DNA from: an uncultured Lachnospiraceae bacterium
GTDB taxonomy: Bacteria; Bacillota; Clostridia; Lachnospirales; Lachnospiraceae
DNA: 64,000 nucleotides
Reading direction: 5' to 3'
NCBI GenBank assembly: GCA_900549665.1
Contig: URPH01000011.1
Coordinates: forward strand, 14,555-78,554
Shown: positions 53,731 to 62,327 of the stretch, piece by piece
How positions within the stretch are numbered: position 1 is the stretch's first letter
Layout of the letters: every line of letters starts with the position of its first letter
Program-made: the position numbers and the translations under genes
Notes under the pieces: generated by a model
The model's input: only the letters and a program-made list of their open reading frames with translations
Database searches by the model: none
What the model was told of the DNA's origin: nothing

Positions 53731-54060
53731 CTAAAAATTAAATGCCAGCACACACGAAACCGCTGCCTGATATTCATTCCACTCTGACTTCTTCTTTTTC
53801 AACACCCCTTTGCCTTCCTTTGTGATGCTGTAATATTTCCGCACCTTTCCGGCAAATTCCTGCTCATAGGATGTCAAAAGTCCCTTTGATTCTAAAGAAT
53901 GTAACAGCGGGTACAGCGTCCCTGCCTTCAATTCAAATACATTGTTGGACTTTTTCCTGAGCGTATCGATCATCTCGTAACCATACATGTCCTTTTCTTC
54001 CAGTAATTTTAAAAGCAGCATTGTCATACTGCCGGATAATAATGTTTTGTCTACTGCCAT
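53731..54060 (-). CDS. PadR-family transcriptional regulator
   Basis: Winged helix protein: MTMLLLKLLEEKDMYGYEMIDTLRKKS, FELKAGTLYPLLHSLESKGLLTS and VRKYYSITKEGKGVLKKKKSEW, then a short dimerisation helix. 109 aa (PadR-s2 type). GGAGG eight bases before the ATG. 11 bp upstream of the prefix-SEDS gene, with which it forms an operon; its own promoter contains a dyad between -35 and -10, typical of autorepression. Confidence 0.93.
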   Translation of the reverse strand: MAVDKTLLSGSMTMLLLKLLEEKDMYGYEMIDTLRKKSNNVFELKAGTLYPLLHSLESKGLLTSYEQEFAGKVRKYYSITKEGKGVLKKKKSEWNEYQAAVSCVLAFNF

Positions 54061-54116
54061 TGCTTCGTCCTCCTTGTCACCTGTCAGTCATGTGGGCATA
54101 TTTCCACATCGGCATT

Positions 54117-54170
54117 CGCCGTTTACCGTTTGCCGTCCGCCGTTCGCCGTTCACCGTTCACCGTTTGCCA
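54117..54170. repeat. Heptanucleotide tandem repeat, GCCGTTY type
   Basis: About eight copies of a 7-bp unit near CGCCGTT with drift (TACCGTT, TGCCGTC, CGCCGTT, CACCGTT) lie in the padR 5' untranslated region. The unit is not a multiple of three and the tract is outside any gene, so copy changes would alter the leader of padR rather than a protein. Confidence 0.75.
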
Positions 54171-54220
54171 ATTGTGCAAGCACATTGGCTCTCTTGCGCT
54201 CATTAGATCATAAAAAAGAG

Positions 54221-54288
54221 CTATCTGTTATATAGATAGTCTATATATCGGATAGCTATATATTATATCGGTGTTCGATATATGTCAA
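54221..54288 (-). promoter_or_regulatory. padR promoter with dyad operators
   Basis: Minus strand: TTGACA at 54283-54288 and TATAAT at 54262-54267, both perfect, with a 15-bp spacer (a TAATAT alternative gives 17). The dyad ATATCG-GTGTT-CGATAT (54265-54281) sits between and over the -10; a second dyad CTATCT/AGATAG (54221-54239) lies downstream of the start. PadR proteins bind such ATAT-rich dyads; autorepression inferred. Confidence 0.75.
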
Positions 54289-54583
54289 GTTGCTTTTTTA
54301 AAAATCAAAATGTTTTTACTGGTTGCCGGAAAATTTTTGACTTGCTTTTTGCATTTTACTGTCTGGCTGGCGATTTGCGTCTTTAGCCAGTACCTCGACA
54401 AATCCCATGTACTTTTCAAGCAGCAATCAGTCTTGCTTCTCCCGGACCATTTGTGATACGATTTGATATATAATAATTATTAGATACCTTCAACACACCT
54501 ATATTGTCAGCCAAAATAGCATACCGCTACAATATCTGACACCGTATATTCCACAATATACCCGCTTCAAAAAGGAGAAAAAA

Positions 54584-56077
54584 ATGGGACTTCTTCCGGA
54601 AATCAAAACAAAGAAAAGAAAGGGTACGCCCGAACCAAACGGCTTTATCCTGTTCAGAGGCGCTGTTTTTTTAGCCATCGGCATCACAGCAATATCCGCA
54701 ATATTCACCGACTTTGATCCGACACCCAAAATGGTATTTGTCATAATCGGTGTATTATGCTGCATCTTCGGCCTGGTCAGTATCTTTCAATATACAAAAG
54801 CATATAGAGCATTCAAAAAATTTGTTCCAAGATGGGATGCCGGCAGGGGAATGTACGATAAATTTGCCGAAGAACTCAATGCATGGTATCAGACCGGCCA
54901 GAAACCGGAATGCTGCGATGGCGACACTTCCTATCACCTGAAATTGCAGCAGGAACGCCTGAAAGGAAAGGGCATAAGGATGCACAACAGCATCACTCCT
55001 ATTAAGGGAACGGGCTACGGCACCGCGACCGTATCACGCAAATCACTGTGGTACACAACAGATATGTCATATGAAAGCATTTACAGAAAGATCGCATTTT
55101 CCAATGCGGGCGGCACACTCTACGAAAGAGAGCTGGGACAGACTATGTATGAGATCATTGCCCATACTCCAAATGATGCCGAAACAGAAAAAATCTCACT
55201 GACATGCCCAAACTGCGGATTTTTAAGCCCTGTAAAAGCTCTGGAAGATGGCTGTCCTTACTGTGACACCAAATTCAGGATCACGGATTTATTTCCAAGA
55301 GTTGTAAACCTTTATTTTATAAAAAATAATGCCTCACCCAATACCAGCCTGTTTATGCAGAAAACCATCACAGCCTGCATGGCGGTCATATTTTTGATTT
55401 TTGCAACAATCAGTGTGATTGGCACACATTCACTACAGGACATCCCTGCGGGCCTTGCCATGACATTTTTTGCGACCTTATTTATAGGTGGTGGTCTTGG
55501 ATATTTACTTAGTTCCATCCTGATGTTTGCCGGACTGTTTGACCGGGATGGCATAAAACCCATGTCTCCCATAAAGTGGGCACGTACCAAAAGACAGATC
55601 ACCAATACATTAAAACAATACAATCCTTCTTTTTCTTATGATAAATTTGAAGGCCAGCTGGTATCGCTTATCCGAATGGCTGTTTTTGCACAAAATCCGG
55701 AAACTCTCGCCTGCTATCGCAGCACCAAAAGAGACCCCCGGTTTTCCGACATTTTAGAGATGACCTACACCAATGGAACCGTTCTTAAAAATGTAAAAAG
55801 AGACGGCAACCGGATCATATTATTTTTGCGCACATGGTGGATCAATTACAGCGAAGTAAAAGGACAGATCAAAAAGACCGGTGACTGCATCGATGTAGTC
55901 CTAAGCCGTGATATCACCCAGAAAGAAATTCCCGGCTTTTCCATCACCTCTGTACAATGCGCAGGCTGCGGCGGAAGCTTTGATGCCGTCAGACAGAAGA
56001 TCTGCCCTTACTGCGGAAATGAATACCACATGGAAAAAGAAAACTGGGTAATTGAGAGTATGGAGCTGGTGCGGTAA
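54584..56077 (+). CDS. Zinc-ribbon membrane protein, unknown function
   Basis: Membrane helices at about 24-42, 50-68 and a pair around 265-320. Two four-cysteine zinc ribbons: CPNCGFLS...CPYCDTKF (about 206-225) and, near the C-terminus, CAGCGGSF...CPYCGNEY. Between helices and the last ribbon is a 130-residue alpha/beta stretch (KFEGQLVSLIRMAVFAQNPETL...) reminiscent of Tim44-like domains. 497 aa; begins GLLPEIKTKKRKG. GGAG site eight bases before the ATG. The function is not known to me. Divergent from padR. Confidence 0.75.
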   Translation: MGLLPEIKTKKRKGTPEPNGFILFRGAVFLAIGITAISAIFTDFDPTPKMVFVIIGVLCCIFGLVSIFQYTKAYRAFKKFVPRWDAGRGMYDKFAEELNAWYQTGQKPECCDGDTSYHLKLQQERLKGKGIRMHNSITPIKGTGYGTATVSRKSLWYTTDMSYESIYRKIAFSNAGGTLYERELGQTMYEIIAHTPNDAETEKISLTCPNCGFLSPVKALEDGCPYCDTKFRITDLFPRVVNLYFIKNNASPNTSLFMQKTITACMAVIFLIFATISVIGTHSLQDIPAGLAMTFFATLFIGGGLGYLLSSILMFAGLFDRDGIKPMSPIKWARTKRQITNTLKQYNPSFSYDKFEGQLVSLIRMAVFAQNPETLACYRSTKRDPRFSDILEMTYTNGTVLKNVKRDGNRIILFLRTWWINYSEVKGQIKKTGDCIDVVLSRDITQKEIPGFSITSVQCAGCGGSFDAVRQKICPYCGNEYHMEKENWVIESMELVR

Positions 56078-56097
56078 ATCCCCACCAGCTTTATACT
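56055..56097 (+). terminator. Hairpin overlapping the end of the zinc-ribbon gene
   Basis: GAGTAT-AGCTGGTG (56055-56070) pairs with CACCAGCT-ATACTC (56082-56097) with 2-base bulges; the stop codon lies in the loop. Strong stem but only a short T-run, so efficiency as a terminator is uncertain; it could protect the 3' end. Confidence 0.55.
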
Positions 56098-56126
56098 CTG
56101 AACTATTGCATAAGGACAATCTCATA

Positions 56127-58652
56127 TCAGGAAAAACACTCTCTTTTTACCATTAACCTGGGAATCAGCCCCGCAACTGCCCCAAACACCGGGATGCATA
56201 CAAGTATTGGCCAGACCACATGGTGATAGCTGAACATGATCGTGCTTCCAGCTATCAGATATACAAAGTAATAATTGAGGATCTGACCGACAGTAAGCAC
56301 AAAGGCAAATGTAAGTCCCATTCGCAGCAACCCTTCAAATGAGAGCATAGATGCAATCTGCTTTTTTGTCATTCCGACAGACCACAACACCTTCAGCTCC
56401 TGTTTCCGCTCATGAATGGATGTATAAGTCAGATTGATAAAGTTCATAATGCCAATCAGAGCAAGGATTGCGCTAAGCGCACCTCCCACGATCAAAAACA
56501 TGTTGATCAGATCTTTAAAATCCTGCAAATACATGGTTCTTGATTTATAATCTAACTTCTCGTTTACCTCATCACAATACTGTGCTACATAATCCTCATC
56601 CTCCTGCAGATGATCCTTTTCTACATTGATCAGAAACTGCAGAGCTCCTTTCGTTTCCGGAACAACCTTCAGATATTCCGTCGCAGGTATTGTTATATAA
56701 ATATCCATCATATGGCTGTGCATAGCTCCCATGGAGTACGGAACATCTCCTATTCCGATGACCTCATATTCCTTTGTCGTGCCATCTGGCAGCTCAACCG
56801 GTATTTTTTCTCCCACCTGATACAGTGCATAATCCGCATCGTTACCATCACTATCCAGCATGGAAGATATGATTTCATAATCTCCGGAGCAAAAAGTATC
56901 CCAGTCCACTTTTCCCGTATCCATTTCCAGCGCATGAAAGATCATCTCGTCCACACCATACAGATGGGAATTGATGCTTTTCTGATCGTAGACACAATAA
57001 TCAAACCACTCTTTATCACCTGTACTTCTTACATACCAGTCAGGATGTTCTTCATATATTTTTTTCAACCGTTTCCATGCAACACCGTCCATCTTCTGCT
57101 CTGTTTCCGCCATATAAATAGCACCGGCTTCTTTGATGCCATCCATTTTTTCAAGTGCTTCCATATCCTGTGCAGACACACCCTCCATATTTTGATCAAG
57201 GTAATTCTGATTATACAAGGTAGCATCCGCGATTGAAAAATCACTGCCTACAAAACCGGAAATGTATTTTTCTTCATCAAAGCTGGAAATAATGGACACT
57301 GTTGCATTGATCATCAGAATACTGAGCACCATGGACAGAATCACTGCTGTCGTTCTTTTCTTATTCCTTTTCAGGTTTTCCCAAGCCATGGAAAATGGAG
57401 TTACCCGCTTTGCTCTTTTATTCTTTGCCAGTTTTTCTACCGGACAGTCGTTATACCTTACAGCTTCTACCGGAGATATTTTACGAATGATCCTGCAGGG
57501 CTTTGCACAACTGACCCTGACTGTGAACCATGCAAAAAGGGCACATGCCAGAAATACCAGTATATTGGGATAAACCCTGCATTTTTCATCAAGCATATTG
57601 TTGGCAATGAGCGGTACTACAACATAGGATAATACATAGCCTAAAAGCATTCCCACCGGGATCGCGCCCATGCTTAAAAACAATGCTTGCTTTAAAACCA
57701 TCTTTTTCAGTTGTTTATTGGTCATTCCGATCGTCTTTAGCAATCCATAGTAGTGAATATCGGATGTAACGGCTATCAGGAAAATATTATAGATGATCAA
57801 ATAGCCTGACAAAACGATCATGAGCAATATGAAAGCAACAATTATAACCGTCGTTGCATCCAGTCTGCTTGTTGTGTATGCCCAGTTAATACCATCCTTG
57901 ATTTCGTCACCAAAACCAAGTCTATCTTTTAACGCAGCCATTTTTCCGGTAATATTAAAGGAAGAATTGAAATTAAAATCCGGATTGATGGAGCCTGCAT
58001 AGGAATTTACCCGCATATGCCTGTCATAATCATCATGATTTTTCCAGACTGGCGCAAAGCTTTCCTGAAATTCTTTGGAAAAATAGATTTCATTTGCCAG
58101 TGTGGCTGCCGGTTTTTTCCAGATTCCACAGACTTTAAAATTTCCTTCGTAAGTATCAAATCCATTGGTAAGCTGCAGATGAATAATCTGTCCAAGCTCA
58201 TAAGGAAGGCCAAACGCATCCAAAACATCTGTACAGGTTGCCACTTCATCGTATTTTTCAGGCAGCCTTCCTTTTTCCGGATAAGAATAGCTCTGCTTTG
58301 CACAAAGCGGTTCTGTATATCTGACCTCTGTATATGATTCACTCAATTCCTTATTTAACACATCACCAAGCACGATATTATAGGACAGATCATAAATCTG
58401 ATTAGCCGTTGCTAACTTATCATATTCCTCCTGTGTCAGATATTTGAAGCCGGCATGTGTACTCGTACCGACCTGATAACAGGTTGATGTCTCAAATGAT
58501 TTTATCAGACTGCTTGCTACCGTAAAAAGAGTTGTGAGCATAACGGTTGTCAAGATAATCGCAATAAACAGGATCACATTTCTTTTTTTATTTGCCAGCA
58601 TGCTTTTTTTACTGATGTTTGTAATACATTTGCCATTTTGAACCTTACGCAT
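56127..58652 (-). CDS. FtsX-like ABC transporter permease, duplicated type
   Basis: 841 aa with an N-terminal helix (about 25-47), an extracytoplasmic domain to about 270, three helices, a second helix-plus-ectodomain unit (about 440-735) and three terminal helices: eight helices and two FtsX domains. SDIHYYGLLKTIGMTNKQLKKMV and RKQELKVLWSVGMTKKQIASML are the cytoplasmic coupling motifs. This resembles MacB/YknZ-related duplicated permeases and differs from the ten-helix BceB. Probably exports or removes peptides or lipids from the membrane. Its ATG overlaps the ATPase stop by 8 bases. Confidence 0.9.
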   Translation of the reverse strand: MRKVQNGKCITNISKKSMLANKKRNVILFIAIILTTVMLTTLFTVASSLIKSFETSTCYQVGTSTHAGFKYLTQEEYDKLATANQIYDLSYNIVLGDVLNKELSESYTEVRYTEPLCAKQSYSYPEKGRLPEKYDEVATCTDVLDAFGLPYELGQIIHLQLTNGFDTYEGNFKVCGIWKKPAATLANEIYFSKEFQESFAPVWKNHDDYDRHMRVNSYAGSINPDFNFNSSFNITGKMAALKDRLGFGDEIKDGINWAYTTSRLDATTVIIVAFILLMIVLSGYLIIYNIFLIAVTSDIHYYGLLKTIGMTNKQLKKMVLKQALFLSMGAIPVGMLLGYVLSYVVVPLIANNMLDEKCRVYPNILVFLACALFAWFTVRVSCAKPCRIIRKISPVEAVRYNDCPVEKLAKNKRAKRVTPFSMAWENLKRNKKRTTAVILSMVLSILMINATVSIISSFDEEKYISGFVGSDFSIADATLYNQNYLDQNMEGVSAQDMEALEKMDGIKEAGAIYMAETEQKMDGVAWKRLKKIYEEHPDWYVRSTGDKEWFDYCVYDQKSINSHLYGVDEMIFHALEMDTGKVDWDTFCSGDYEIISSMLDSDGNDADYALYQVGEKIPVELPDGTTKEYEVIGIGDVPYSMGAMHSHMMDIYITIPATEYLKVVPETKGALQFLINVEKDHLQEDEDYVAQYCDEVNEKLDYKSRTMYLQDFKDLINMFLIVGGALSAILALIGIMNFINLTYTSIHERKQELKVLWSVGMTKKQIASMLSFEGLLRMGLTFAFVLTVGQILNYYFVYLIAGSTIMFSYHHVVWPILVCIPVFGAVAGLIPRLMVKRECFS

Positions 58653-59331
58653 GGACCTGACCTCCTCCCGTCACAACGTGACCATCCTCAATACGGATGA
58701 TCCGATCAGCCATCTGCGCGATTTCCTCATTATGTGTGATCATAACAATCGTCTGTTTAAACTTCTGACCGGTTACCTTAAGCAAACCAAGTACATCCTG
58801 ACTTGTCTTTGAGTCCAGGTTTCCGGTCGGTTCATCTGCCAGAATAATGGAGGGTTTTGTGGCAAGAGCCCTTGCAATCGCCACTCTCTGCTGCTGCCCG
58901 CCGGAAAGCTGATTGGGCAGACTGTTTTTCTTTTCCGTAAGCCCTAATGTCTCAATTACCTGTCCTATAAATTCCTCATCCACCGTACCGCCGTCCAACT
59001 GGATTGGAAGTACGATATTCTCATACACATTCAGTACCGGAACAAGATTATATGCCTGAAAAACAAATCCGATCTTTCTTCTCCTGAAAATAGTCAGTTC
59101 TTCCTCTTTCAGATCAAAAATCTTTTTTCCATCTACCACTACAAAGCCTGCAGTCGGACGATCGAGTCCTCCCAGCATATGCAAAAGTGTAGACTTTCCA
59201 CTACCGGATGTACCGACGACTGCCACAAATTCTCCCTGCTCTACAGACAGCTCCACACCATCCAACGCTTTCACACATACCATGTTCTGGTCATAATATT
59301 TCTTCAGATTTTCTGTTCTTAAAATTTCCAT
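58645..59331 (-). CDS. ABC transporter ATP-binding protein (LolD/MacB/BceA type)
   Basis: 228 aa from the ATG at 59331 ([22 protein letters not shown] upstream). Walker [12 protein letters not shown]-loop [15 protein letters not shown], signature [17 protein letters not shown], Walker [15 protein letters not shown]-loop ITHNEEIA. The all-canonical sequence fits the MacB-like exporter ATPases that pair with FtsX-type permeases. Separated from the kinase gene by 92 bp containing a strong hairpin. Confidence 0.94.
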   Translation of the reverse strand: MEILRTENLKKYYDQNMVCVKALDGVELSVEQGEFVAVVGTSGSGKSTLLHMLGGLDRPTAGFVVVDGKKIFDLKEEELTIFRRRKIGFVFQAYNLVPVLNVYENIVLPIQLDGGTVDEEFIGQVIETLGLTEKKNSLPNQLSGGQQQRVAIARALATKPSIILADEPTGNLDSKTSQDVLGLLKVTGQKFKQTIVMITHNEEIAQMADRIIRIEDGHVVTGGGQVHA

Positions 59332-59360
59332 TCTGATTCCTTTCTGACATAACAAATAAT

Positions 59361-59387
59361 GCCGGGTATTTCTTTACAATACCCAGC
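59361..59387 (-). terminator. Intercistronic hairpin between kinase and ABC genes
   Basis: GCCGGGTATT (59361-59370) pairs with AATACCCAGC (59378-59387), one mismatch and a 7-base loop. The minus-strand tail (ATTATTTGTTATG) is only T-rich. Likely a partial terminator or RNA-processing hairpin setting different levels for the two-component and transporter genes. Confidence 0.6.
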
Positions 59388-59423
59388 ATATCATACTGTT
59401 CTTTCCAGATTCTTTCTCAAATC

Positions 59424-60272
59424 TTACAATGTTGAAATATTTGGAAAGCATATATCAAACGTCGACCCTTTACCGATTTCGGACCTGACCTTTATATATC
59501 CTCCGTTGTTTTCCACGATTTCACGCGCCAGATATAAACCGACACCTATCCCTTCTTTGTCATGTACCATCCTGCCTCTGTAAAACCGGCCGAACAATAA
59601 TGGGATTTCTTCTTCCGCAATGCCAATGCCCTGATCTGTTATCCGTATTCCCGAAAAAATTTCATAAGAAAACTCTTCCACTTGAATGACAGTGCCTTCT
59701 TCCGAATACTTGATCGCATTATCTAAAATATTGTAGACAGCTTCCACAACCCATTTTTCGTCAATATTTGCCTGATACCTGCTGCCATCTTTGACCTGAA
59801 TCGTTATATTCTTTTCCAAAGCTCTGGGGCGCGCCTGTTCCATGGCTTTATCAATGATCGTCTGGTACAAGGTTTCTTTTTGATCATACTGAAAGATCCC
59901 GGTCTCAAGCCGTGACATCTTTACAAGTGCCCCGATCAGACTTTCCAGCTTCTTTCCCTGCATGTGAATTTCACCGGCATATTCCTTTTCCTGCCCAGTC
60001 TGCGCTATCTCTGTCAACAACTCCGCATACATCAATATATTGGTCAGGGGCGTTTTGGTCTGGTGCGAAATATTGGTGATCAGCTCTTTTATGCTGTTTT
60101 TTTCTTCGCGGATCTTTCTTTCGGACATCGATGCTGTGGACAGATACCGCATCAGCTTGGTCTGCAGTTTGGAAAGTTCACTTTCATCAAAACAGCTTTC
60201 TTCAAAAGTGCCCGCTATTGCATCATCCAGCATCTGATTTAAAATTTCATATTCACTTCTTCTAAACTTCAT
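59424..60272 (-). CDS. Soluble sensor histidine kinase without membrane segments
   Basis: Short kinase: about 55 N-terminal helical residues, H70 in TNISHQTKTPLTNIL (HisKA), N-box NILDNAIKYSEEG, GIGIAEEEIP and the Gly-rich lid GIGVGLYLAREIVENNGG. No hydrophobic segment and no sensor domain, so it probably receives its signal from another membrane protein, perhaps the neighbouring transporter. 282 aa from the ATG at 60272 (AGGTG six bases before); an upstream GTG overlapping the regulator stop is possible. Confidence 0.9.
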   Translation of the reverse strand: MKFRRSEYEILNQMLDDAIAGTFEESCFDESELSKLQTKLMRYLSTASMSERKIREEKNSIKELITNISHQTKTPLTNILMYAELLTEIAQTGQEKEYAGEIHMQGKKLESLIGALVKMSRLETGIFQYDQKETLYQTIIDKAMEQARPRALEKNITIQVKDGSRYQANIDEKWVVEAVYNILDNAIKYSEEGTVIQVEEFSYEIFSGIRITDQGIGIAEEEIPLLFGRFYRGRMVHDKEGIGVGLYLAREIVENNGGYIKVRSEIGKGSTFDICFPNISTL

Positions 60273-60277
60273 GCTTT

Positions 60278-60955
60278 TCACCTAAAAACATAGCCGATAC
60301 CATATACCGTATGGATCAATCGCTCCCCGGTGCTTTCGATTTTATCCCTTAATCTTTTCACACTGACAGATAATGCATTTTCATCCACATACTGCTGGTT
60401 TTGCCATACGTATTCAATCAGCTTTTCCCGCGAAAGTGTCAGCCCTTCGTTTTCTGTGAAAAATTTCAGCAGGCGTATTTCCGTCTTGCTAAGCTCCATT
60501 TCCACACCATTTTTCTGAAACAACAGGTTGCCAAAATCCAGAAACAAACCATGCTTTTCATATATATTGGCAGCAGCTTCCTCTTTCCTTGATCCCGCTC
60601 TTGCCAACAGATTGTGTACCCTGAGCCTAAGCGTCATAAGAGAGAATGGTTTGGTCACATAGTCATCGGCTCCCAGCGTCAGTCCTGTCACCTCATCAAG
60701 CTCTGTATCATTGGCCGTTAATATCAAAACCGGTACATCAGATGTCTTTCTGATCCGTTTCAGATAATCAAATCCATTCCCATCCGGCAGATTGATATCC
60801 AGAATCACAAGATCTGCCTGCTCTATGTTTTGGATTTCGCCCAATGTAAAAAACTGCCGACATTCATATTCCTCATTTCCAAGCGTCAGCTCTATGCCAT
60901 GATTTAATGCTGCATCATCTTCGATGATATAGATCACCTTTTTGCCCTGTGTCAT
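60278..60955 (-). CDS. OmpR-family response regulator
   Basis: Receiver with YIIEDDAALN, phosphoacceptor in ADLVILDINLPDGNG, LTAND and YVTKPFSLMTL; winged helix with LSKTEIRLLKFFTENEGLTLSRE and VDENALSVSVKRLRDKI. 225 aa. AGGAG seven bases before the ATG. First gene of the regulator-kinase-ATPase-permease unit; its stop is within a few bases of the kinase start. Probably induces the transporter genes. Confidence 0.94.
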   Translation of the reverse strand: MTQGKKVIYIIEDDAALNHGIELTLGNEEYECRQFFTLGEIQNIEQADLVILDINLPDGNGFDYLKRIRKTSDVPVLILTANDTELDEVTGLTLGADDYVTKPFSLMTLRLRVHNLLARAGSRKEEAAANIYEKHGLFLDFGNLLFQKNGVEMELSKTEIRLLKFFTENEGLTLSREKLIEYVWQNQQYVDENALSVSVKRLRDKIESTGERLIHTVYGIGYVFR

Positions 60956-61038
60956 TTTTGTTCTCCTGTCCGCCGAACTTACTGATGATTATTCTATCAC
61001 TTTTCTTAGAAAGTTCTCAACAGGCATTTAGATGATGT

Positions 61039-61708
61039 CTAACGCCATAAGGTCCACCTATATAATAAATCCTCACCAATCTGCACCGGTTCCACGCTTA
61101 AATTTCCTTCCTCAACCTCAATATTGCTAATATATGGATTCAGCGAATATCCTTCACACGGCTCCTTATCAGAGGAAACAACACCATTTCTGACATAGAA
61201 ATCAACAACTATTGTTTGTAATTCCGCCTTGGCGGCGTATTCATTTTCCGTCTCCAGCATTTCTTTGTATTCGTCTGCATCCAACAATCGATTCGTATTG
61301 CTTTTCCCGGAGCACACAGACATCTTTCATGTTTGTTCTGTAATAGTGTGCATATGTCGAAGATATACTATCTCCCTGCGTATTATAAATTACAAAATTC
61401 AGAATTATAATTCCCCAAACTATGCCAAGACTCGCAATCCCCAGTTCTTTCCACGGATTAACAGAAGCCTTTTTAATCTTCATCTCTTTATATAAAACTA
61501 TAAGTTTACCAAGCTCACAGCTATTTAAGTATGTATTGTAAACATAGTTTCTTAGAAAAACAGAATAATATAATACCCCGGCAAACACGATTGCGGAATC
61601 AGCAATATAAAGTATGGCATGACTTTGCACACAATAATCTATTAATAATAAGGAGCAACATCCCCAAAATAAAAGGCATGGTTGCACAAATTTTTCTATG
61701 TTACTCAT
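61039..61708 (-). pseudogene. Probable frameshifted small membrane protein gene
   Basis: Two overlapping minus-strand frames look like halves of one gene. The 5' frame (from 61708, MSNIEKFVQPCLLFWG) has four hydrophobic stretches and loses protein-like character after NMKDVCVLRE. The 3' frame becomes protein-like from RLLDADEYKEMLE to the stop at 61039. The shift lies around the GGGAAAAGC run near 61300, consistent with a one-base insertion. If no sequencing error, the gene is broken or uses a programmed shift; alternatively the second frame starts at its own ATG (61323). Family not recognised. Confidence 0.5.
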
Positions 61709-61735
61709 TGGTCCACTCCCTCAACATCGTAATTA

Positions 61736-62284
61736 TCAACGTGAATGAACCTGATAAAAATACCAATTATCAACAATTTTCTCTGTCTCATAACGATAGT
61801 AAGGGCCATATTTTATATATGTTTCATTAATTTGCTCCCATTGATTTGTTTCTTCATTACTCCATGTTAAAGGAACACCATCCGCTGAATAATATATACC
61901 ACAGTATTGATATCCACTGATGGAGGACCAAAAATCAATTGAAAATTCAACACTATTTTTCTTTTCTTTATCTATTATCAATGAATTAATTGGATATTTT
62001 CGAATCAAACTATCAGCACCAGAAAACCGATATTCTAAATAAGTTTCACTTCTAATATGAATCCTATCTTCACCCTCTTTTTCAGAAAATTCTTCCAACT
62101 TTTTCATGAGATCTTCTAATTCTTTTTGATTATCCAATACAAATTGATAAGCATCTTCTTTCTCTTTTATCTTCGGAGCTATACGAAATGAAAAGGGATT
62201 TTTATAATTTATATATTTTAGTATTCCAACAATACAAATTCCAATAAATATATGTAAAAGTATATTTTTTACTCTTTTTTTCAT
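61736..62284 (-). CDS. Membrane-anchored hypothetical protein
   Basis: 182 aa: KKRVKNILLHIFIGICIVGIL forms an N-terminal membrane segment, followed by a Lys/Glu-rich coiled stretch (KEKEDAYQFVLDNQKELEDLMKKLEEF) and a beta-rich region with many Tyr and Trp (GYQYCGIYYSADGVPLTW). Looks like a secreted or surface-exposed domain on a single anchor. Not recognised. Noticeably AT-rich compared with the rest of the window. 27 bp from the broken gene. Confidence 0.65.
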   Translation of the reverse strand: MKKRVKNILLHIFIGICIVGILKYINYKNPFSFRIAPKIKEKEDAYQFVLDNQKELEDLMKKLEEFSEKEGEDRIHIRSETYLEYRFSGADSLIRKYPINSLIIDKEKKNSVEFSIDFWSSISGYQYCGIYYSADGVPLTWSNEETNQWEQINETYIKYGPYYRYETEKIVDNWYFYQVHSR

Positions 62285-62327
62285 CTTTTTCCCCTTCTAA
62301 TTTTAATCATAATATATTTGTATCCAA

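Larger units (their letters stand above)
54061..54583. other. 523-bp intergenic region between padR and the zinc-ribbon gene
   Basis: Contains, from left: the padR leader, a heptanucleotide repeat tract (about 54117-54170), dyads and promoter of padR (54221-54288), a CTGGC/GCCAG hairpin (about 54360-54385), and for the plus-strand zinc-ribbon gene a TATAAT at 54469-54474 and AAAAGGAG before its ATG. No additional gene supported. Confidence 0.6.

Noticed and set aside
54271..54456. 61-codon plus-strand hydrophobic frame
   Set aside because: It begins inside the padR operator, has no ribosome site and shows no protein-like pattern beyond base composition.
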